Part shown: positions 7,661 to 16,776 of the stretch, in pieces
How positions within the stretch are numbered: position 1 is the stretch's first letter
How the letters are laid out: every line of letters starts with the position of its first letter
Source: Solirubrum puertoriconensis
GTDB taxonomy: Bacteria; Bacteroidota; Bacteroidia; Cytophagales; Hymenobacteraceae
Direction of reading: 5' to 3'
DNA: 64,000 nt
Assembly: GCF_001483135.1 (NCBI RefSeq)
Contig: NZ_LNAL01000006.1
Location: 682,003 to 746,002, forward strand
The notes under the pieces: model-generated
What the model was told of the DNA's origin: nothing
Databases searched by the model: none
Seen by the model: the letters and a program-made list of their open reading frames with translations, nothing else
Program-made: the position numbers and the translations under genes

Positions 7661-10600
7661 ATGAAGAACCGATACGCACCTCGCATGTGGCGGTGGAGCA
7701 TATTGCTGGCAGTACTCCTGATGGGGCTGGCCCAATCAGTTGGGGCACAAACCCGGCAGTACGGCAACGAGTGGATCAACCACAGCCAGACGTATTACAA
7801 AATCAAAATCATCAAGGACGGCATCTACCGCCTCGATCAGGCCTACCTCTCACGGCTTGGTCTGAACGGGGTAGAGCCCCGGCGCCTGCAGTTGTGGCGG
7901 CGCGGGCAGGAGGTAGCCATGTACGGCGGCGGCAACCAGGCACAGCTTGATGCTACTACTTACCTCGAGTTCTTCGGCCAGCGCAACGACGGCAAACTCG
8001 ACCGCGACATGTACAAAACGGCTGCTGAGCAGCCGCACCAGCTCTACAGCCTATTTACCGATACGGCAGCGTACTTCCTTACCTGGTCGCAGGCTACCAC
8101 GGGCAAGCGCATGGCCGAGCCGGCAGTTACGGCCAGCGGCCACCACAACAACTGGCTGCAGCCGCGCCTACTAATTGATAACGGCGACTACCACTATGGC
8201 CAAACCGATGCGCAATTAGCTTGGATGCCCTGGGCCGACAGCGGCGAGGGTTTCCTAGGCGGCGCGATTGGCAGCAGCTGGACTTACCAACTCGACGGCA
8301 TTGGCCGCCGCTCGGCGCAGGGTGCCATGCCATGGGTAGAGGTGCTGTTGGTAGGCGCTTCGCCTTCGATGCACAACACCCTAATATCGGCTGTGGCAGG
8401 GGGCAACGGTGCCGAACGCGTGCTCACCTCTACACCTGTTAACTATGGCCCTTACGCTGTACGAAAAGTGCAGTACCAACTGCAGCGCAGCGACATTGGC
8501 GCCAATGGTCGGGTGGGAATCAAAGTAGCCGTTAGCAACCCTACAACCCCCATTACCGACAAGTTTAGGGTTGGCTACATCCGGGTGGTGCACCCGCAAA
8601 CGGTTACGTGGCAGGCGGGGCAGGCAGCCCTGCAAGTCCTGAACGACTCTACCTTGGCCGAGCCGGCCAGCTACCAGCTCGATAGCATTTCGGCCTCGGT
8701 AGTTGGCTACGATGTAACCGACCCCGCCAACGTGCAACGGATTGCCGGCGCTGGTACTAGCAACTCGCGCGTGTTCACGTTCCCATCGGCGGTTGGCCGC
8801 ACGCGCCAGTTGCTACTGGCCGATGCAGCGCAGGCCGAAGTACCCGCGCCAGCCGTGCGTGTGCGTTTTCGCCCCATCTCGCCCAGCGCCCATAATTTCT
8901 TAATTGTAAGCAGTGGAGCACTGATGCGCCCGGCAGGCAACGTAGCCAACCCAGTGCGCGAGTACGCCAACTACCGCGCGTCAAACTCCGGTGGGCGCTT
9001 CGACACCCTGGTAGTCACCAGCGACTTGCTCTACGACCAGTTTCACTACGGCGAACGGTCGCCGCTGGCAGTGCGGCGCTTTGCGCAATATATGCTCACG
9101 GCGCCGGTAGCCAATCGCTACTTGTTGCTGCTGGGCAAAGGCGTAATGATAACCGAAGGCTGGGGCGGTACCTTCTACCGCAAAGCCTCTACGGCTGCTC
9201 GGGCCACATTCCCGGATTTAGTGCCAGCCAGTACCCGCGGCGGTTCGGACATTTTCTTTACCGCCGATTGGCAAAACGACTCTTACTTCCCGCAAATACC
9301 CACGGGGCGTTTAGCTGCCCAAACTTCTGCCGACGTCCTCGGCTACCTAAACAAGCTGAAGGACCACGAAGCCCTAGGTGTTGAGCCGTGGCGCAAGAAC
9401 GTGCTGCACCTAGGGGGCGGCGTCCGGCAGAACGAGTTCGATCAGTTCCATGGCTACCTGCGTCGATATCAAAGCCGCGCCGAAGCGCCGCTGTTCGGGG
9501 CTAACGTTGAGAGCATCTTCCGCAGCAACTTAGGGGCGTACCCTGTTGAAACCGACATTGCGCCTAAGCTCAATCAGGGTGTTTCGCTGATTACCTACTT
9601 CGGGCACGGCTCCACAACCTACCTCGATCTGAACCCCAAGGACATTACGCTCGCCAGCAGTGGTTACGCCAATAAGGGTAAATACCCCGTATTCATGGCT
9701 TTTGGCTGTGCAGTAGGCAACAACTACACCCCTTATGGCTCCTTCGGCGAAACCTGGGTATTGGCACCCGAAAAAGGTGCTGTGGGTTTTATGGCCACCT
9801 CTGACTTTGCCGTCGACAACGAGCTGAACGATTACGCCGACCGCCTGTACTTGTTGATGTTTAACGATCCGCAGTGGTACGGCAAGCCGCTTACGGTTAT
9901 TCAGGCCGAGGTGAACAAGCGCTTAATGGCTATTCCGCAGTACACGAGCAGCCGTTATGCCGTGAGCATGATGATGAACACCACGTGGCAGGGCGACCCG
10001 GCGCTGTCGTTGTTCGCGCCGCCAAAGCCGGATTACGCCGCCAACAGTGCGCAAATACTGCCGCTCGATCCGGGCCCGGTGTTGGCTTCGTCGCAGCGGT
10101 TCAACTTGCAAATTACCGCAAGCAACTTCGGCAAATTCATTTCCGATGATGTAAAGGTGACGGTAGAGCGCCAGGTTGGATCAACGATTACGCGCACCTC
10201 CAAAACCTTTGCCGGCTGGCGCAACAACGCCGTGCTCGACTTTGAGCTGACGAATACCGGCAACGTGTTTGGCCTCAATACCTTCACGGTACGGATCGAT
10301 GACCCCAATGCAATCGACGAGCTAAACGAAAACAACAACTCGGTCACCACCACGTTCAGCTTCCTGCAAGGCGGGGTAACGGCGCTCAACCCGCACAACT
10401 TTGCCATTGTGGGCAAGCAGAACGTGCGCTTGGTGGCGCAAAGCAACTTGCCACAGGCCCAGCTGCGCACCTACGAGTTCCAGCTCGACACGGTAGCTAC
10501 TTTCAACTCACCCTTTTTGCGCAATAATTCGGTGCAAGCAACGGATGTGGTGGAGTGGCGCCCCAACCTGCCGGCACCTAGTGCGCCGCGCGATTCGGTG

Positions 10601-12742
10601 GTCTACTACTGGCGCGTACGTTTCGGGGCCAACCAAGGCCTCGACGAAAGCTGGGCAACCAACTCGTTCCGCTACATCAACAATAGCCCCGGGGGGTGGT
10701 CGCAAAGCCACTACGGGCAAATGGCCTCGAACCAGAAAACCGGCTTGGTGCAGGATGCTCCATCGGGCCGCTGGCAATTTGAGGAGCGCACCCGGCAGGT
10801 GCAGTTGAAAACCGCCGGTGGCGGCAGCGGTGGCAACACCTTCCGCCCGGGCTACGGCGTACTCACCGACAACATCTCTACCCAAACCGATAACTGTGGC
10901 TCTATCCGTACGGGTACGCCCAATATCATTGCCGCTGTGTACGATGGCCGTACGCTTAAGCAACTCAACAACATGGGCGGGGCCTACTTGCTTTGCGGCC
11001 AGAACGGTGCTCCGCTGTACCACTTCTACGCCGATGGCAGCGACAACATCAACACGGCTAGCGGGCAGGCAAAGCTGCTGCAGTTTCTGCGCGATGTACC
11101 AGCCGGGCATTATGTAGCGTTGGTAAGCATGAATACCGTGCGCTTCGGCAGCATGGATGCGGCCCTGAAAAACGAATTGGAAGCCATGGGTTCGCGGCTA
11201 ATCAAGCAAGCTCAGGACGGCGACCCGCTGGTAATGATGCTACGCAAAGGTTTCCCCGGCCAAGTGCAGGAGCGTACGTTTGATGCTGCCAGCACTACAC
11301 CGCGCCAGAATCAGGAAATCAGCCTAGGTGCCGCCGTAAATGCGCGCGCAGGCACTGGTACGGTGGTGAGCACGCGCGTTGGCCCCGCACAACAGTGGCA
11401 AACACTTTACCACACCATCAAGAAAACCGATGCTGCTGATGCGTACACGCTGCGCTTGGTAGGCTACGACGCCCAGAACAACCGCACCGTGCTGGTGCCC
11501 AGTGTTACCAATTTGGCTCATTCGCTGTCGGGTGTTAGCGCCCAGCAGTACCCGTACCTGCAACTTGAGGCGGTCCTCATCGACTCGGTCAACCGTACCG
11601 CTCCGCAGCTTAAGCAGTGGCTGGTAACCTACACGCCGCTGCCCGAAGGCGTGGTGCGCCGCGACCATCCGTCGTTGCCGGCCAATGTGTACGCCACCGC
11701 CAAGCTGAACGCCGACGCCGCCAGTTCGGGCTTCCTTGATATCCCGGTGAAGTTCGAGAACGTATCGGCTGTTGATTTCCCGGAGCGCCTGTGGGCCAAA
11801 GCTACCGTGCGCGAAACCGCCGCCAATGGGCAAAGCAAAGAAGTGGAGCTGCAGTCGGCCCGCATCCTGAAGTCCGATTCGGTGGCCACTTATGTATTCC
11901 GCCTCGATGTGCGCACGTTCAAAGGCGAAGGCGCCGTGCGAATTCAGGTGAACTCGCGCCAGGTGCCCGAGCAGTATTACTTCAACAACGAGCTAAACCT
12001 GACCTTCCAGGCACCCAATACTGCGGTACCGCCCGTGCTCGATGTGGCCTTCGATGGCGTGCACATCCTGAACGGCGACATTGTATCGGCCCGCCCCGAA
12101 ATCCTGGTTGATGTGAAGTACGAGGACAAGCGCCGCCCCATCGACGACCCAAGCAAAGTGCAGGTGTTCCTGACGCGCCCCAACCAGGCGCCGCAACAGG
12201 TTTCGATGACGGATGCTTCGCTGATTCGGTTTGCGCCCGATGCGGCCTCGGGCCGCACGCGCGTGTACTACACACCCGGCACCTTGGCCGATGGGGTGTA
12301 CAAGCTGGAGGTGCAAGCCCGCGACATGGCCGATAACCAATCCGGCGCGCAGCGTTATGCCGTGAACTTCGAGGTAATCAACACCTCGAGCATCACCAAT
12401 ATCTTCCCGTATCCGAACCCCGTTACCAGCCGGGCGCGCTTTGTGTTTACGCTTACGGGCAGCGAGCTGCCGCGCAACATGAAGATTCAGATCCTGACGC
12501 TCTCGGGAAAGGTGGTGCGCGAAATCATGCAGGCCGAACTAGGCCCGCTGCACATCGGCAACAACATCACCGAGTATGCCTGGGATGGCACCGACCAGTA
12601 CGGCGATAAGCTGGCCAACGGTACGTACCTCTACCGCGTGGTGATGGACGACCCGCAAAACAAATTCGAGCACCGCACCACCAACTCCAAGGCCGAGCAA
12701 GCCTTCAAGAAGGGGTGGGGCAAGCTGGTGCTGCTGCGTTAA
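7661..12742 (+). CDS. C25-family (gingipain-like) cysteine peptidase, probable T9SS sortase PorU2
   Basis: 1693 residues. A signal peptide (about 1-30, ending VGAQ) is followed by a PorU-type N-terminal domain (YYKIKIIKDGIYRLDQAYLS). The peptidase C25 core spans about 430-790, with the catalytic His in YFGHGST (H649) and nucleophile Cys in AFGCAVGN (C683). A CARDB-like domain follows (DELNENNNS, about 890), then Ig-like domains and a C-terminal FlgD-like domain (YPNPVTSRARF ... DQYGDKLANGTYLYRV). PorU removes the CTD of T9SS cargo and attaches it to anionic LPS. This longer form resembles what databases call PorU2, whose role is not settled. It lies in the same direction as, and 61 bp after, the PorV/PorQ-like gene. 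Confidence 0.85.
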   Translation: MKNRYAPRMWRWSILLAVLLMGLAQSVGAQTRQYGNEWINHSQTYYKIKIIKDGIYRLDQAYLSRLGLNGVEPRRLQLWRRGQEVAMYGGGNQAQLDATTYLEFFGQRNDGKLDRDMYKTAAEQPHQLYSLFTDTAAYFLTWSQATTGKRMAEPAVTASGHHNNWLQPRLLIDNGDYHYGQTDAQLAWMPWADSGEGFLGGAIGSSWTYQLDGIGRRSAQGAMPWVEVLLVGASPSMHNTLISAVAGGNGAERVLTSTPVNYGPYAVRKVQYQLQRSDIGANGRVGIKVAVSNPTTPITDKFRVGYIRVVHPQTVTWQAGQAALQVLNDSTLAEPASYQLDSISASVVGYDVTDPANVQRIAGAGTSNSRVFTFPSAVGRTRQLLLADAAQAEVPAPAVRVRFRPISPSAHNFLIVSSGALMRPAGNVANPVREYANYRASNSGGRFDTLVVTSDLLYDQFHYGERSPLAVRRFAQYMLTAPVANRYLLLLGKGVMITEGWGGTFYRKASTAARATFPDLVPASTRGGSDIFFTADWQNDSYFPQIPTGRLAAQTSADVLGYLNKLKDHEALGVEPWRKNVLHLGGGVRQNEFDQFHGYLRRYQSRAEAPLFGANVESIFRSNLGAYPVETDIAPKLNQGVSLITYFGHGSTTYLDLNPKDITLASSGYANKGKYPVFMAFGCAVGNNYTPYGSFGETWVLAPEKGAVGFMATSDFAVDNELNDYADRLYLLMFNDPQWYGKPLTVIQAEVNKRLMAIPQYTSSRYAVSMMMNTTWQGDPALSLFAPPKPDYAANSAQILPLDPGPVLASSQRFNLQITASNFGKFISDDVKVTVERQVGSTITRTSKTFAGWRNNAVLDFELTNTGNVFGLNTFTVRIDDPNAIDELNENNNSVTTTFSFLQGGVTALNPHNFAIVGKQNVRLVAQSNLPQAQLRTYEFQLDTVATFNSPFLRNNSVQATDVVEWRPNLPAPSAPRDSVVYYWRVRFGANQGLDESWATNSFRYINNSPGGWSQSHYGQMASNQKTGLVQDAPSGRWQFEERTRQVQLKTAGGGSGGNTFRPGYGVLTDNISTQTDNCGSIRTGTPNIIAAVYDGRTLKQLNNMGGAYLLCGQNGAPLYHFYADGSDNINTASGQAKLLQFLRDVPAGHYVALVSMNTVRFGSMDAALKNELEAMGSRLIKQAQDGDPLVMMLRKGFPGQVQERTFDAASTTPRQNQEISLGAAVNARAGTGTVVSTRVGPAQQWQTLYHTIKKTDAADAYTLRLVGYDAQNNRTVLVPSVTNLAHSLSGVSAQQYPYLQLEAVLIDSVNRTAPQLKQWLVTYTPLPEGVVRRDHPSLPANVYATAKLNADAASSGFLDIPVKFENVSAVDFPERLWAKATVRETAANGQSKEVELQSARILKSDSVATYVFRLDVRTFKGEGAVRIQVNSRQVPEQYYFNNELNLTFQAPNTAVPPVLDVAFDGVHILNGDIVSARPEILVDVKYEDKRRPIDDPSKVQVFLTRPNQAPQQVSMTDASLIRFAPDAASGRTRVYYTPGTLADGVYKLEVQARDMADNQSGAQRYAVNFEVINTSSITNIFPYPNPVTSRARFVFTLTGSELPRNMKIQILTLSGKVVREIMQAELGPLHIGNNITEYAWDGTDQYGDKLANGTYLYRVVMDDPQNKFEHRTTNSKAEQAFKKGWGKLVLLR

Positions 12743-12766
12743 GCAAGGTGCCAAGCAAGCCGAAGC

Positions 12767-12809
12767 AACCGGGGCCGCGACTAGCAAAGTCGCGGCCCCG
12801 GTTCTTTTT
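12767..12809 (+). terminator. Intrinsic terminator after the porU2-like gene
   Basis: 16-bp perfect GC-rich stem (12767-12782 with 12788-12803), 5-nt loop, followed by CTTTTT. It lies 24 bp after the stop of the C25 peptidase gene. Confidence 0.9.
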
Positions 12810-12904
12810 ACAGAGTAGTGGGCGGGGTTATGCCGTTACCTTTGGCCTGCCTTGGTGTTAGGCACGTTTCGGCACCTAGGGCAACTGCCATGCTCCAAAC
12901 TACC

Positions 12905-13876
12905 ATGCACGCTTTATGCTTCGATGAGTTCGGCGATGCCGAGGTACTGCGCTACGATGTAATGCCGGCGCCGGCGCTTCGGCCCGGACACATTCTGCTG
13001 CGCACCGAAGCCATCGGGCTAAACTTTGCCGATGTGTACCGCCGCAACGGCAACTACCACCTGGTAGGCAAGCCGCCGTACATCTTGGGCTACGAAGCGG
13101 CCGGAGTAGTAGAGACCGTGGCCGACGACGTAACCACCCTGCGCGTAGGCGACCGGGTAGCCGTAGCCGATGTACCCCACGCCAACGCCGAGTTGATGCT
13201 AGTGCCCATAACGCATGCCCTGCCCGTGCCGCACGACATCACAAGCAAACAAGCCGCGGCCGTGCTGTTGCAGGGCCTCACGGCGCAGTACCTTAGCTCC
13301 GATAGCTACCGCGTACAGCCCGGCACTTTGGCTGTAGTGCACGCAGCGGCGGGCGGGGTAGGGCAGTTGCTCACCCAGTTCATCAAAGCCCTAGGTGGTA
13401 CCGTTATCGGGCTAACCTCGAGCGAGGCTAAGGCTGCTGTCGCCCGCGCGGCTGGGGCCGATGAGGTGCTGTTGTATTCGCAGGATTGGGTAAGCGCCGT
13501 ACGCGAGTACCGCAACCAGCCTACCGGCGCCGATGTGGTATACGATTCGGTGGGCAGCACCGTGCCCGATAGCCTACGGGCAGCGCGTAGTGCTGGCGGA
13601 GCGGTGGTGTTCTACGGCATGGCCGGCGGCGACCCCGCACCCGTTGATCCGCGCATGCTGATGGACGAATCGAAGACCCTGACCGGCGGCGACTTGTGGA
13701 GTTACCTGACCACGCCGGCCGAACGGCAGCGCCGGGCAACTGCCTTGTTCGAGCTAATGCGCCAAGGCAAGCTGCGCGTCGATATTTCGGCCACGTTTGC
13801 GCTGGCCGATGGCGCCGCAGCCCACCGCTACCTCGAAAGCCGCCAAAGCACAGGCAAAGTGCTGCTGATTCCGTAG
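12905..13876 (+). CDS. Zinc-independent quinone oxidoreductase / MDR-superfamily alcohol dehydrogenase
   Basis: 323 residues from ATG 12905 (MHALCFDEFGDAEVL). ATG 12890 and an in-frame start at 12818 are alternatives, but 12905 gives the length and N-terminus usual for the family. It probably reduces quinones or alpha,beta-unsaturated carbonyls with NADPH in the cytoplasm. Visible features are GLNFADVYRRNG and LGYEAAGVVE in the catalytic domain and the Rossmann motif HAAAGGVGQLL (about 142-152). The Cys/His zinc ligands of zinc ADHs are absent. It is convergent with folA with only 15 bp between, a CCTAGG at 13883, and no hairpin. The exact substrate is unknown. Confidence 0.85.
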   Translation: MHALCFDEFGDAEVLRYDVMPAPALRPGHILLRTEAIGLNFADVYRRNGNYHLVGKPPYILGYEAAGVVETVADDVTTLRVGDRVAVADVPHANAELMLVPITHALPVPHDITSKQAAAVLLQGLTAQYLSSDSYRVQPGTLAVVHAAAGGVGQLLTQFIKALGGTVIGLTSSEAKAAVARAAGADEVLLYSQDWVSAVREYRNQPTGADVVYDSVGSTVPDSLRAARSAGGAVVFYGMAGGDPAPVDPRMLMDESKTLTGGDLWSYLTTPAERQRRATALFELMRQGKLRVDISATFALADGAAAHRYLESRQSTGKVLLIP

Positions 13877-13891
13877 CCGCTCCCTAGGTGC

Positions 13892-14383
13892 TTAGCGTCG
13901 GCGTTGTAGCGTCACGAAACTGTAGGCGTAGGCGTGTTTCTCGTCGGGCTCGTGCCGCTCGCGGCTGGTTTCGCGCCAAGTAGTATCGGCCTTAAAGTCG
14001 GGCAGTACGGTGTCGCCTTCGGCCTCGTGGTGCACCTCGGTTAGGTAAATGGTGTCGGCGGCGGGCAGGGCTTGGCGGTAGATTTCGGCGCCGCCAATCA
14101 CGTACACTTCCTCGGCGGTTTGGCGGGCCAGCTCCAGCGCACCTAGCACCGAGTGTGCTACTTCTACGCCCTCAACCTGCCAATCAGTCTGGCGCGTTAC
14201 CACAATGTTGCGCCGGTTGGGCAGCGGTTTGCCAATGCTCTCGTAGGTGCGCCGGCCCATCACGATGGGGTGCCCCGTCGTCAGCTGCTTAAAATGCTTG
14301 AGGTCGGCGGGCAAGTGCCAGGGCAGCTGGTTGTCGCGGCCAATTATGCCGTTATCGGCCCGGGCTACTACGAGAGCAATCAT
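13892..14383 (-). CDS. folA: Dihydrofolate reductase
   Basis: 163 residues, the usual length. It reduces dihydrofolate to tetrahydrofolate with NADPH. Signature residues are visible: MIALVVARADNGIIGRDNQLPWHLPAD (residues 1-27; N18, LPW and the catalytic acid D27), then PIVMGRRTYESIGKPLPNR and YVIGGAEIYRQ for NADPH binding. It starts 13 bp after the stop of fmt on the same strand, so fmt-folA is probably one transcript. The pairing makes sense because Fmt consumes the 10-formyl-tetrahydrofolate made from this pool. Confidence 0.95.
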   Translation of the reverse strand: MIALVVARADNGIIGRDNQLPWHLPADLKHFKQLTTGHPIVMGRRTYESIGKPLPNRRNIVVTRQTDWQVEGVEVAHSVLGALELARQTAEEVYVIGGAEIYRQALPAADTIYLTEVHHEAEGDTVLPDFKADTTWRETSRERHEPDEKHAYAYSFVTLQRRR

Positions 14384-14396
14384 GGGTAATTACTAA

Positions 14397-15338
14397 TTAT
14401 GAATTGATAAGTGACTGGGCGTTGAAGCCGCGCAGGAAGTCGCCCACGGGCATGCGTTTTTTGCCTTCGAGCTGCACATCAAGCAAATCGAGCTGGCCAT
14501 CGGCAGTTTGTACCCGCAGGTAGTTGCGGCCATCGGTTAGCCAGGCACCTAGGGGCGTGTCGGCAGTGGGGGCAGCCGGGTGCGCTTGCGCCCGAAACAC
14601 CTTCAGGCCGCGGCCGTCGGGCAGGTTGGTAAAGGCCGTTGGTATGGGCGACAGGCCCCGAACCAAGTTCACCAGTGCGTGTGCTGGCTGGCTGAAATCG
14701 AGGCGGCCGGTTTCCTTTTGGAGTTTGGGCGCGGGGCGCAGGTCGCCGCGGTCAGCTTGGGGCGTGCTGGGAGCTGTACCAGCGGCTATGGCCTGCACCG
14801 TTCGGAGGGCCAAGGCAGCACCGGCTTGTTTCAACTTGCCGTACAGCGAGCCGAAATCATCCTCCGGCTCAATGGCAACTTCGTCCTGGTAAATTAGGTC
14901 GCCGGTGTCGATTTCGTGCCGCAGAAAAAACGACGTAACGCCCGTCACCTGCTCGCCGTGTATTAGCGCCCAGTTGATGGGAGCCGCGCCGCGGTACTGC
15001 GGCAGTAACGAGGCGTGGATGTTGATGGACCCTAGGCGCGGCATGTTCCAAACAGCCTCGGGCAGCATCCGAAAAGCCACAATCACTTGCAGATCGGCCG
15101 CGTAGCTGCGCAACTCATCCTGGAACTCCGGCGACTTAAGGTTGGTAGGCTGCAATACGGGCAGGCCCAACTGCACCGCTACCTGTTTCACAGCCGATTC
15201 GTTCAGCTTCTGGCCGCGGCCGGCGGGTTTGTCGGGTGCCGTTACCACGGCCACCACTTGGCAGCCCGACCAACCGTGCAAAGCTTCAAGGGTGGGCACC
15301 GCAAAATCGGGTGTGCCCATAAATATTATTCGGAGCAT
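14397..15338 (-). CDS. fmt: Methionyl-tRNA formyltransferase
   Basis: 313 residues, full length. It transfers a formyl group from 10-formyl-THF to Met-tRNA(fMet) for translation initiation. The N-terminal formyltransferase domain begins MLRIIFMGTPDFAVPTLEAL and contains the active-site run INIHASLLPQYRGAAPI (Asn and His catalytic) with the catalytic Asp in RHEIDTGDLIY. The C-terminal OB-like domain that binds tRNA follows from about residue 210. It is immediately upstream of folA. The distance to the upstream namZ-like gene is 109 bp, so it may have its own promoter. Confidence 0.95.
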   Translation of the reverse strand: MLRIIFMGTPDFAVPTLEALHGWSGCQVVAVVTAPDKPAGRGQKLNESAVKQVAVQLGLPVLQPTNLKSPEFQDELRSYAADLQVIVAFRMLPEAVWNMPRLGSINIHASLLPQYRGAAPINWALIHGEQVTGVTSFFLRHEIDTGDLIYQDEVAIEPEDDFGSLYGKLKQAGAALALRTVQAIAAGTAPSTPQADRGDLRPAPKLQKETGRLDFSQPAHALVNLVRGLSPIPTAFTNLPDGRGLKVFRAQAHPAAPTADTPLGAWLTDGRNYLRVQTADGQLDLLDVQLEGKKRMPVGDFLRGFNAQSLINS

Positions 15339-15447
15339 GTTGATTCTGGAAATTTCAGCCCGCAGCAGGCACAGAGGCTTGCCGCTGAAGACGCTGCTGC
15401 ACTCTGCGCGAGAACCTGCAGCGCCTTGTGCGGGCTATACGAGCGGG

Positions 15448-16713
15448 TTATTTAAAGTCGGGGTACAGCAGGTACTTCTTGCGCATTTGCTTGTACTGAC
15501 CTAGGGCCGGCTCCCACGCTTGGCGAATTTCCTTTTCCGATTTACCCGCAATAATCATCTGGCGCACGGTGGGCGTGCCGGTGAGCTGCTCGAAGTACTT
15601 GCCGAAGAACTTGTCTTTGGCGCTGCTCTTCTGGTAGTAGTCGATGAGGTAGCGCAGGGTAAAGCCCATGTCGTTGCCGGTTTTGCGGAGGTCTTCGCCG
15701 TAGCAAAGCTTGCCGTTTTGGGGCGGCGAGGTGGAGCCCGGATTCGGCTTGGGCGTGAAGCTAAAGGGGCGAGTGCTCGGCTGCGTAGGGGCGCCAATCA
15801 CTTCGAATGGAAACTCAGTACCGCGGCCTACGCTCACATCGGTGCCCTCGAACAAGCACAGCGTAGCGTACAGCGACACCGCGTGCGGATTGGGCAGGTT
15901 AGGAGAGGGGCGCACAGGTAGCTCGTAGCGGGTGGCGTGGGTGTAGCCCTGCACGGGTATCACCGTAAGCTGACACTGCTTGCCGCCGGCCAGCCATTTC
16001 TCGCCGTTAATCATTTGGGCCAGCTCACCTACCGTGAGGCCGTGCACAATCGGAATAGGGTGCATGCCCACAAACGATTTGTGCTGCGGCTCCATAATGG
16101 GGCCATCCACGTACCAGCCGTTGGGGTTGGGGCGGTCGAGCACAATCACGGGTTTGCCCTGATCGGCGGCGGCCTCCATCACGTAGTGCATGGTACTGAT
16201 ATAAGTGTAGAAGCGTGTGCCCACGTCCTGAATGTCGAAAACAAGCACGTCCACATCCTGCAGCATTTCGGCTGTGGGTTTCTTGGTGGCACCGTAGAGG
16301 CTGCGCACTGGTTTGCCGGTGCGCTCATCCTTGCCGTCTTTAATGGTCGCACCGTCGGCCGCTTCGCCCCGGAAACCGTGCTCCGGACCGAAAATGGCCG
16401 TGATGTTGACGCCTTTCGCCAGCAGCGTATCGGGAAGCAGCGCCCGGCCTACCGTAGAAGTTTGGTTTACCACTACGCCCACCCGCTTGCCTTGCAACAG
16501 CGGTAGGTACTCGCCAAAGCGGGCAGCGCCCACTTGCAGCCCGGCCGGAGCGGCAGGCGTGCTGGGTGCGGCGGCTACCGTCGGGGCTGAACTTGGGACA
16601 GCCTCAGCGGAGTTATTTGCCGAGGTTGGCAACGTTGTAGGCCGTGCCGGCGTACAGGCCGGACCTTGCAACAAGAAAAGCGCGCACAGCGCCGAAAGGC
16701 TGTTGGGTATCAT
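15448..16713 (-). CDS. DUF1343 / NamZ-like exo-beta-N-acetylmuramidase, exported
   Basis: 421 residues from ATG 16713 (MIPNSLSALCALF). The open frame allows a start at 16743, but a TAAGTTTG -7 element overlaps that position. A hydrophobic export signal is followed by GPAC, a poor lipobox (Pro at -2), and a low-complexity Thr/Ala/Pro linker. The DUF1343 core shows VVVNQTSTVG, FGPEHGFRG, DIQDVGTRFYTYISTM and VLDRPNPNG. In this family NamZ releases terminal MurNAc from peptidoglycan fragments, so a role in cell-wall recycling in the periplasm is likely. It is divergent from the lolC/E-like gene, 63 bp away. Confidence 0.88.
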   Translation of the reverse strand: MIPNSLSALCALFLLQGPACTPARPTTLPTSANNSAEAVPSSAPTVAAAPSTPAAPAGLQVGAARFGEYLPLLQGKRVGVVVNQTSTVGRALLPDTLLAKGVNITAIFGPEHGFRGEAADGATIKDGKDERTGKPVRSLYGATKKPTAEMLQDVDVLVFDIQDVGTRFYTYISTMHYVMEAAADQGKPVIVLDRPNPNGWYVDGPIMEPQHKSFVGMHPIPIVHGLTVGELAQMINGEKWLAGGKQCQLTVIPVQGYTHATRYELPVRPSPNLPNPHAVSLYATLCLFEGTDVSVGRGTEFPFEVIGAPTQPSTRPFSFTPKPNPGSTSPPQNGKLCYGEDLRKTGNDMGFTLRYLIDYYQKSSAKDKFFGKYFEQLTGTPTVRQMIIAGKSEKEIRQAWEPALGQYKQMRKKYLLYPDFK

Positions 16714-16742
16714 CGTTGGCACTCTAGCGGTGAAAAGGGTCA

Positions 16743-16750
16743 CAAACTTA
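16743..16750 (-). promoter_or_regulatory. -7 promoter element for the namZ-like gene
   Basis: CAAACTTA on the plus strand reads TAAGTTTG on the minus strand, an exact TAnnTTTG, about 30 nt ahead of the chosen start at 16713. No clear -33 box is seen. A weaker opposite element, TAGCTTTA (16763-16770), precedes the divergent GTG start at 16777. Confidence 0.5.
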
Positions 16751-16776
16751 GCCTGCTTCGCGTAGCTTTACGCCCA

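Noticed and set aside
12818-12904. Earlier start of the quinone oxidoreductase at 12818
   Set aside because: It sits right behind the terminator and adds residues without family similarity.
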